64,000 nucleotides of DNA. Source: Rhododendron vialii (Eukaryota; Streptophyta; Magnoliopsida; Ericales; Ericaceae). How positions within the stretch are numbered: the stretch's first letter is position 1; every line of letters starts with the position of its first letter. The notes below the pieces were generated by a model that did no database searches, had not been told where the DNA came from, and saw nothing but the letters and a program-made list of their open reading frames with translations. The stretch spans positions 3,702,501-3,766,500 of the forward strand of contig NC_080564.1 in NCBI RefSeq assembly GCF_030253575.1, written 5' to 3'. The position numbers were made by a program, and so were the translations under genes. Shown here piece after piece: positions 56,118-64,000 of the stretch.

Positions 56118-56497
56118 ATTGGTATCGACGGGTACCATACCGAAAATGGACCGATGCCGCGCCAGGCCAACTCCGGCCACCGGACAGCTAATCCAAGCCG
56201 TCCAAAAATTTTATAAAAAAAGAAAAAGAAATGAAGGGGCTTACATGAGAATCAATGACATCCGATATGTGTAGATACTCGATCCAAACACCTCATTTTT
56301 TCGTATATATATGTATATACGAAAAAAGAGTATTTGGATTGAGCACCTACACACATCGGATACAGTTGATTCTCACGAGGGCCCCTTCGGTTTTTTTTTA
56401 AAGAATTTTTGAACAGCTCAGATCGACCGTCCGGTGGCCGGAGTTGGCCCAGCGCGGCCGTCAGTCCATTTTCAGTATGGTACATGTCGATACCAAT
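56118..56497. mobile_element. Long foldback (inverted-repeat) element
   Basis: ATTGGTATCGAC at 56118 is mirrored by GTCGATACCAAT ending at 56497, and the arms pair with modest mismatches through CCAACTCCGGCCACCGGAC and TGAGAATCAA/TTGATTCTCA to a central palindrome around 56299-56320 (CGTATATATATGTATATACG). 380 bp in all, no coding capacity, no clear target duplication. It ends 8 bp before the gypsy LTR. Confidence 0.8.
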
Positions 56498-56505
56498 ACC
56501 ACTAC

Positions 56506-58325
56506 TGTCACGTCCTCGAAATTAAACATAATTATAAATAATTTACATAATAAAAATACTCACAAATATCCGTACGGTACCCAAAAGATCACTGTGTTTT
56601 CATTCCCTTAGTTACACTTCCAAGTCAAAAGAATTACAAATATTACAATGTCAGCTCGACAGCCCCAAATTATCGTAAGTATCGAATTTCAAAGAGAAAA
56701 TTAGTGGTTACAATATTCCGAGTCAAAAAAATTACAATTTAAGTTACAAATACATCTTTCAAAATAAATTTACAAAGATGAATAGGTAACTCCTTTGGTT
56801 AGCTTTCAAAAATAATGTCTACACTTCAAGCACGCCAAGCAATGCAAGCTATGGTTCCGGGTTAGCACCTGAAAATAATATAAGGCTTGAGCTACACTAG
56901 CCCAGTAGAAAAGTCTACGCAAACTCTATATGCAAATGAGCGAGACGAATGAACGAATGATAAAAGATCACAAGACAACGGAGGAAGCACAATTTTCATG
57001 AACAAGTGTCCCAAAATCTCCAATTTTTCTTTTATTCAACCCATAAATCATACCCGTTCAATTCATGTCTCAACATGTCGTGTCGTTTGTGTGTCTGAGC
57101 CGAAGCTCCTGCCGGGCTAATTTTGGGACCCCGATGTCCTCTGCCAAGCACCCACCTTGAAGGTTGGGCCTTGAGTGATTATTTTGAGCATTAGCTCCTG
57201 CCAGGCTAATTATGGGACCCTGATATCCCCTGTCAGGCATCCACTCGTCGATGAGCCCCGAATGTTCGCGCGTCGTTCACAAGTTCAAGTGTATCGTTCG
57301 TACGATTATCTTGCATGATGCTCATATTTATCATTTCACAGTTTCACCAATTTGACCGCATTATAAATATATTTCGTGTACCATTGACCAAAAGACATGC
57401 ATGATTGTCCAACTCTTATTATTTATGTGTATATAATAATCATACAACCCATGGAATAACTTAAAACTTTGAAAAGAAATGGAACTTCAGTGCACGGAAG
57501 ATTCTGACATGTTGACTGGTGACCAACCGGTAGGGTACGGGAGGTACCGGTAGGAGTTAAGAAAATTTCCGAGGTTCTACCGGGTTGGATCAAGTCCTAC
57601 CGGTACAAAAACTAATCAGAAAGGCCACCATTTTGCACGAGGAAAACTTTGCGACAGGCTATCGGTAGGAGAAAAGTTCTACCGGTAAGAAGCTAATTTT
57701 CTGGCAACACAACAACATTCTACCGGTAGAAAGGACGGGCCTACCGGTAGGAATCAAGGAAAAGCAGACAATTCTTATAGTCACAACAGATTTTTATTCA
57801 AACTCAACGACAACCAATACAAGCTCGAATAATACATAAAAACACTCAAACAACATATAAAGAAAGGTAGAATTTCTTACCTCGAGTATCCAAACCGAAA
57901 TTAAGAAGATTGTGCAAGCCCTAGCTTCCGAAATTCCAAACCAAGCAAAAATACACCAAACCGGGCTCTATTTAGCGCAATACGAGCCCAAATACGCAAA
58001 TAGATGATGGAGTTTAGAGTGATTGTTGTGGGTTTTGAGCGATTGGGTGAGTTTTTGAGTGAAAGAGAGAGAGATCGAGAGAGAGAAACGAGAGAGAGCC
58101 GAGAGATGAGATGAGAATGGAAATAAAAAAAGAAAAACATTTCCCAGGAGATATACACGACACACACAAATGCACACATGCACTAATTACACTAAGACCC
58201 AAGATTCTTATATTCTTGCACATTGGACCACCTCAATCACATTCTTATCATTTTCATTTTCATTTTCTTCTTCTTCTTCTTTTATTAGCATTAAAAATAA
58301 ATAAGAAAATTTACAGGTCTCTACA
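56506..58325 (-). repeat. 3' LTR of the gypsy element
   Basis: 1820 bp, bounded TG...CA in both orientations (TGTCACGTCC on the window strand, TGTAGAGACC on the element strand). Contains a two-copy repeat around CTCCTGCC(G/A)GGCTAATT (57107 and 57207), a cluster of ACCGGT palindromes at about 57524-57760, and a GA tract near 58063-58110. Short open frames at 57901-58223 are low-complexity and not genes. Confidence 0.9.
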
Positions 58326-58338
58326 TCCTACCCTCCTT
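58326..58338 (-). other. Polypurine tract of the gypsy element
   Basis: On the element strand AAGGAGGGTAGGA directly precedes the 3' LTR; this is the plus-strand priming site for reverse transcription. Confidence 0.85.
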
Positions 58339-58481
58339 AAAGAAATTTCGTCCTCGAAATTCAAATAAACGTGCTCACTAAGTCATGCACCACTTATACA
58401 TGCAAGGTCTCAATCACCAATATTATGCAACATGTTAAACATTAAAATACTGCAATCTCGAGTACTCACATTGGGTTACTC

Positions 58482-61400
58482 CGGCAATAAATGTGGATAT
58501 TTTTCTCTAACCTCATCTTCTCGTTCCCAAGTTTGATCCTCGCTACCCTAACTTCTCCATAAGACTCGTACTAACGGTATCGTCTTACCCCTCAACACTT
58601 GATCGCGCGAATCTAAGATACGGACCGGTTCTTCCCCATAAGACGCATCGGCCTCTAACTCGAGTTCGGACCACTCCAACACATGCGACGTATCCGGTTC
58701 GTACTTCCTTAACATAGACACGTGGAATACGTCATTGACACCTGATAACGTCGGTGGCAAAGCCAAACGATACGCAACCTCTCCGATCTTCTCAATAATG
58801 TCGAACGACCCGATATAACGCGGCGATAGCTTTCCCTTTTTCCCAAAACGAGACAAACCTCTACGCGGCGATACTTTGAGGAATACATGATCCCATTCTT
58901 CAAATGACAACGGGCGACGACGACGATCTGCATAATTATTTTGTCGGTTTTGCGCGGTTAACAATCTTTGGCGAATCACCTTAACTTGTTCGGTCGTTCT
59001 CTCTTGAGCTTCCTTAAGGCGTTGACAAATTACTTTCAAGCTCTCGGAGGTCTCCTTAATCATGTCCGGTCCTACAAGCGTAGCCTCTCCCAGTTCGGTC
59101 CAACACACAGGCGATCGGCACGGTCTCCCATACAAAGCCTCATACAGTGCCATTTCGATACTAGATTGATAGCTATTGTTATACGCAAACTCAACTAATG
59201 GCAAGTGGTCCTCCCAACTACCCCGGAAATCCATCACACAAGCCCGAAGCATGTCTTCCAAAATCTGAATCGTTCTCTCGGATTGCCCATCGGTTTGAGG
59301 ATGATACGCGGTACTAAATAGAAGATTAGTGCCCAAAGCAGCTTGCAAACTCTGCCAAAAACGCGCGGTAAACCTCGGATCTCGATCGGATACGATGGAC
59401 ACGGAAATCCCATGAAGTCGGATAATCTCCCAAATATACAAACGGCTAAGCGTATCCACAGAATCGGTGACTTGAATAGGTAAAAAGTGAGCGATTTTAG
59501 TCAATCGATCCACAACTACCCAAATAGCGTCATGCCCCCTCGGCGATCTCGGTAAACCCGTAACGAAATCCATGGTCACATTTTCCCATTTCCACGCAAA
59601 CTCAACTAATGGCAAGTGGTCCTCCTAGCTACCCCGGAAATCCATCACACAAGCCCGAAGCATGTCTTCCAAAATCTGAATCGTTCTCTCGGATTGCCCA
59701 TCGGTTTAAGGATGATACGCGGTACTAAATAGAAGATTAGTGCCCAAAGCAGCTTGCAAACTCTGCCAAAAACGCGCGGTAAACCTCGGATCTCGATCGG
59801 ACACGATGGACACGGAAATCCCATGAAGTCGGATAATCTCCCAAATATACAAACGGCTAAGCGTATCCACAGAATCGGTGACTTGAATAGGTAAAAAGTG
59901 AGCGATTTTAGTCAATCGATCCACAACTACCCAAATAGCGTCATGCCCCCTCGGCGATCTCGGTAAACCCGTAACGAAATCCATGGTCACATTTTCTCAT
60001 TTCCACTCGGCCACTGGTAGTGGTTGTAGCTCCCCCATGGGTCGTTGATGTTCGGCTTTCACTTGTTGACACGTAAGACACTTGGACACGAAAATCACAA
60101 CGTCCCTCTTCATTTCGGACCACCAAAATTGTCTACGCAAGTCATGATACATTTTCGTCCCTCTTGGATGTACGGCTAACGGGGAATGGTGGAACTCTCG
60201 CAAGATTTCCTTCCGACACGAAACGGGTACGAACAACTTTCCTTGATAGCGTAAGCCTCGGTCGGGGTGAATCATCCACCTTTCTTGAGCGTTTCCACTA
60301 AGGAATCTAGTACGGAGTTCCTCTGTTTCCTCATCATGTTGCTGAGCCTCAATCACTCTCGTCGATAAAGTCGATTGCACCGTTAAGTTGCATAACGTGA
60401 CCCCTTCCCGAACTTCCTCAAAGTGTATGGTATAGGAGCTCAAATCGTTTATTGCTTTCCACTCATGAATCGCTAGGCTCGCTAGATGTGTCGATTTTCT
60501 ACTCAATGCATCCGCTACAACGTTCGCTTTCCTCGGGTGGTATTGTAATTCGAAGTCATAATCTTCCAAATGCTCCATCCAACGGCGTTGACGAAGGTTA
60601 AGTTCCTTTTGAGAGAATAAGTATTTAAAACTTTATGATCGGAAAAGACTTTAAACTTCTCACCGTAAAAGTAATGGCGCCAACCTTTCAAAGCAAATAC
60701 GACGGCTGCAAGTTCTAAATCGTGTGTCGGGTAATTCCGCTCATGTGTTTTCAACTGTCGTGACCCATACGCTACCACTCGCCCCGCCTGCATCAACACG
60801 CATCCCAACCCTTCCTTAGACGCATCACAATACACAGAGTAGCCAACTCCACGTTCGGGCACAATCAAAACCGGCGCGATAGTCAATCGCTTCTTTAACT
60901 CCTCAAAGGCTGTCTCGCACGAGTCACTCCAAACGAATCGGGTCCCCTTACGTGTCAATCTAGTCATTGGTGCCGCTAAACGAGAGTAGTCTAAAACGAA
61001 ACGGCGGTAGTATCCAGCCAAACCCAAGAAGCTTCGAATCTCGAATACGTTCTTTAGTCGCTGCCAATTCATAATGGACTCTATCTTTCCTGGATCAACA
61101 GACACTCCACCTTTCGAAACCACGTGACCCAAGAATTTAACTTCGGATAACCAAAACTCACACTTACTAAGTTTAGCGTAGAGCTGGTGCTCTCTCAAAA
61201 GTTCAAGAACGATGGTGAGATGGGCTTGGTGTTCCTCCTCCGTAGGCGAATAGATCAAAATATCATCCACAAAAACGACGACGAAGCGATCAAGATAAGC
61301 ACGGAAAATACGATTCATCAAGTCCATAAATGTAGCTGGAGCGTTCGTCAGTCCGAAAGGCATAACAACAAACTCATAATGGCCATAACGAGTGCGGAAA

Positions 61401-62329
61401 GCGGTTTTAGGGATGTCCTCTCTACGAACCCTCAACTGATGATAACCGGATCTCAAGTCGATTTTAGAAAAACAAGTGGCACCCCGTAGTTGATCAAACA
61501 AATCGTCGATTCTAGGCATAGGATACTTGTTCTTAATGGTGACTCGGTTTAGCTTACGATAGTCGATACACAAACGAAGTGAACCATCCTTCTTTTTCGC
61601 GAAAAGAGCTGGTGCTCCCCACGGAGACGTACTTGGACGAATGAATCCTAGGTTCTCCAATTCTTGTAACTGAGTCTTTAGCTCTCTCAATTCGGCGGGT
61701 GCGAAACGATACGGAGGTACGGAGATAGGAGCGGTACCGGGAAGTAGATCAATGGTGAACTCAATCTCTCGCTCGGGAGGTAAAACAGGTAACTCTTCCG
61801 GGAATACATCCGGGAAGTCGCAAACCACTAAGGGTAACTCCCCACACATGGAGGCATCCTCATCTAACGTCAAATTCGCCAACAATGAATAAACCGACCC
61901 TAGCTCACGAGGCCCACATAAATAAGGTTCCAATGGTTCCCGACGCTCCCCAAAGAATTCGAAACAAGGACCCTCGGGAGGACAAATACGAAATCAACGC
62001 TTGAAACAATCGATGGTAGCATGAAACGTGGATAGCCAATCCATTCCCAAAATAAGATCAAACCCCGACATTCCCAAAACAATGAAGTCGAACACAAAGC
62101 GACGATCATGAATCATTAACTCACAATCTCGACAGATTTGATCAAGAGGCATTCTACCCCCTAGAGGTGTTTCGACAAACAAAGGAGGACTAATAGTTTC
62201 CGATTCCAATTCCAAAGTACACACAAATGATGCAACAATGAAAGAATGCGATGCTCCAGAATCAAAGAGTACTTTAGCAAATGAGTTGAACAAAAGAAAA
62301 GTACCCCTCACAATAGAAGTCTTTGGAGC
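58482..62329 (-). pseudogene. Decayed gypsy pol: protease, RT, RNase H, integrase, chromodomain
   Basis: Protease motif LFDSGASHSFI near 62262; reverse transcriptase with [17 protein letters not shown] and catalytic FVDDILIYS near 61260; RNase H with [13 protein letters not shown]; integrase HHCC region ([10 protein letters not shown] ... CLTCQQ) and core [14 protein letters not shown]; a GPY/F-like module (SPRYIGSFDIIEKIGEVAYR); chromodomain-like C-terminus ending near 58482. Disabling changes: stops at 62330-62332 and 61994-61996, a one-base frameshift near 60630-60650 after the RNase H SDHK segment, stops at 59997-59999, about 59703, about 59616 and 58548-58550. A 411-bp in-frame duplication lies in the integrase. 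The C-terminal ATWE-like block (DQTWEREDEVREKYPHL) follows the last stop. Confidence 0.92.
59183..60004 (-). repeat. 411-bp direct duplication inside integrase
   Basis: Window 59183-59593 and 59594-60004 are nearly identical tandem copies with a 411-bp (137-codon) period, duplicating the integrase catalytic-core segment from the EWK/WENVTMDF region to PLVEFA. Both junctions keep the frame. The upstream copy (higher coordinates) carries extra stops, so they diverged after duplication. Confidence 0.92.
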
Positions 62330-63766
62330 CTAAGAAGTGGTAGATGGAATAGCAGAAGTGATGTTGAAAACTCGCCCCTGGGTACCCTGACCCTGCATAA
62401 AACCCCCTCTTTGACCAGAACCCTGAGCAGGCGCGGAAGAACTCGCTCCCTTGTCAACCCCGGAACTCTGAACCGATGTCGTCTGCCGGAAGTAAGGCTG
62501 CTGCTGCCTCTGAGTACCCCTAAACGGCTGGCCCACATTATGCCCCGTTCCCGGCTGCTGCACAGAACCTGACTCACTGCGCGCTCCCGACCCCTGAGGA
62601 CAACTCCTTGCGAAATGATCCGCTTTACCACAGATATAACAAGTTTCCCCGAGGCGTGGACACTGAGCACGAACGTGTCCAGGTTGATTACACTTATAGC
62701 ACACGGTCGGAGGTCTAGACAAAGCACCCCGAGTCCCCAAAGAAGAAGGTTGCGACCTAAAGTTCGACGAACTACCTTGCGGTGCCTGAGATGATTCCCT
62801 TGGCCTTTTCCTCCCTTGGCTTCCAAAGCTCTCCGATGAAGAACTCGTGTTCATGGTTGGTTGTCGTGGTTCCTAAACTCCCCTATTACGTTGCGCCTCT
62901 TTCGGTATCTCAATGCTCCTCGCACACTCAACTACCTCGGCGTATTTTGTCTTGCATTGCACCATTACCATTCTCCTCACGGTATTTTGCAGTCCTTTCT
63001 CAAAGCGTCTACATTTCCTCTCTTCTGTCGCCACCAACTCTGGTGCAAAACGTGATAAGGATTGAAATTTTTGTGCGTACTCCGACACGGTCATGCTTCC
63101 TTGCTCTTACTTTTCGAATTGGTCCCTCAATTGCTCACGGCTAGTTTCTGGAAAATACTGCTCCTCAAATAACACCTCAAATTCAGCCCATGTCAAATTC
63201 TCAACGTCTGGCTCATCTACTTGAGCCGCGGTCCTTGCCGCTCTCCTCGCATCCTTCTTAGACTCTAAGACAGATTCCCACCATTCATCAGCTTCCCCAA
63301 CTAGTTGCATAGCCACGATACCTACCCTGATGGTGTCTTCGGTGATATTGAGAGCTCTAAAAAGCTTACGAATTTGAGCTAGCCAATGGTCAGCCACCAA
63401 AGGGTCGCTACTGGTTCCATCAAACACCGGTGGATTCCTACGGCTAAACTCTCGCATTGCCACCATGGCTCGATCCTCAACATTCTCCCTAGGAGCTTGG
63501 TTCAGAAGATTTGCAGCTGTAAGTGCTGCGACAAGATCCCTAGCAAACTGATTCTGAACAAGAGGTACTCCTGCACCTCGACCAGCCCCAGCCCCCGGGT
63601 TCCCACCTGGGTTCTCCCCATGCTGACTAACCTCATCCTCAAGAGGTACCCCACGGCCAAGACCACGACCTCGACCACCCCGGGTTCCAGCCCCAACTCG
63701 TCTGACACGCATTTTCGAAGACATCTTACTACATGACATAAGAGGAAAAACAATTAATCGCAACAT
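62330..63766 (-). pseudogene. Decayed gypsy gag with two CCHC zinc knuckles
   Basis: Single frame shared with pol. A Gly/Arg-rich N-terminus (GTRGGRGRGLGRG) precedes the retrotransposon gag domain (MREFSRRNPPVFDGTSSDP, ADEWWESV, FEEQYFPETSREQLRDQFEK) and two knuckles, CYKCNQPGHVRAQC and CYICGKADHFARSC, near 62640-62705. In-frame stops at 63107-63109, about 62873 and 62330-62332 break it. The zinc knuckles are intact. The likely start is one of three Met codons between 63766 and 63709. Confidence 0.92.
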
Positions 63767-63969
63767 TATTACTAGGAGGTCAAAGCCACGGACTTCCCAA
63801 CACGGGTCAATAACGACTCTACGCCACTCTACAATATCGAAAAATGCAATATCAAGTAATCACATGAATGTTAGTCACACAAGCATGCATAAGTTACGTT
63901 AGAAGGTGCAACATTTTGAACCCATGAGACAGAACGTCTCCCCACGGTCTCTAGGTGTTCTAAACCTAT

Positions 63970-63981
63970 GCTCTGATACCA
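63970..63981 (-). other. Primer-binding site, initiator Met tRNA
   Basis: On the element strand TGGTATCAGAGC lies three bases inside the 5' LTR end, complementary to the 3' end of plant initiator tRNA-Met, the usual primer of gypsy elements. Confidence 0.9.
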
Positions 63982-64000
63982 AGTTGTCACGTCCTCGAAA

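Larger units (their letters stand above)
56506..64000 (-). mobile_element. Ty3/gypsy chromovirus (Tekay/Del-like), right part outside window
   Basis: Minus-strand element. Its 3' LTR lies at 56506-58325, then a polypurine tract, pol, protease, gag, primer-binding site (63970-63981), and the first 16 bp of the 5' LTR at 63985-64000, which match the start of the other LTR (TGTCACGTCCTCGAAA). Gene order gag-PR-RT-RNaseH-IN-chromodomain defines a Ty3/gypsy chromovirus; the C-terminal chromodomain-like segment and single-frame gag-pol suit the Tekay/Del clade. The element has many stops and a frameshift and cannot move on its own. Confidence 0.95.

Noticed and set aside
57901-58223. Minus-strand Ser/Leu-rich frames
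   Set aside because: Low-complexity translation of GA/CT tracts within the LTR.

Overview
This window is nuclear DNA from a flowering plant, almost certainly a eudicot. It has intron-rich genes with AT-rich introns, plant-specific protein families, a plant cytosolic-type tRNA-Lys, and many small non-autonomous transposons plus a Ty3/gypsy chromovirus. The species cannot be named from the sequence alone.

Layout. 1-2826 (-): N-terminal two exons of a P-class pentatricopeptide-repeat protein (At2g01390-like), cut by the left edge. 6850-9444 (+): a four-exon secreted pectinesterase without a PMEI pro-domain. 10850-17839 (-): a 14-coding-exon UPF0183/PHAF1-like gene. 21964-34362 (+): a ten-exon PHD-SWIB-Plus3-GYF-CCCH chromatin protein (NERD / C3H44 type), head to head with the UPF0183 gene. 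35503-44385 (+): a 15-exon DUF726/TMCO4-like alpha/beta-hydrolase. 45563-50350 (+): a five-exon small Cys-motif protein (DUF8204-like). From about 51.5 kb the window becomes repeat-rich: a decayed copia gag, a broken amaranthin-type lectin with an aerolysin-like domain, an intact tRNA-Lys(CTT), two copies of what looks like a captured gene first exon, a long foldback element, and a decayed Ty3/gypsy (Tekay/Del-like) element on the minus strand running off the right edge.

The exon models of the four complete large genes were built by hand from splice sites and family similarity; each sums to an exact multiple of three with a single terminal stop (372, 404, 1422 and 669 codons), as does the small gene (210 codons). 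One intron of the chromatin-protein gene fits only as a U12-dependent AT-AC intron.

The mobile-element layer is well resolved: two hAT-type MITEs with perfect 8-bp target duplications, a 527-bp near-palindromic Mutator-type element with a perfect 9-bp duplication, a Tourist-like element (TTA), several Stowaway-like elements (TA), and a tRNA-type SINE with a 13-bp duplication. Most sit inside introns or between genes. No operon-like or clearly new multi-gene system was found; the most unusual items are the AT-AC intron, the foldback elements, the dispersed exon-like fragment and the pattern of decay in the lectin gene and the gypsy element.
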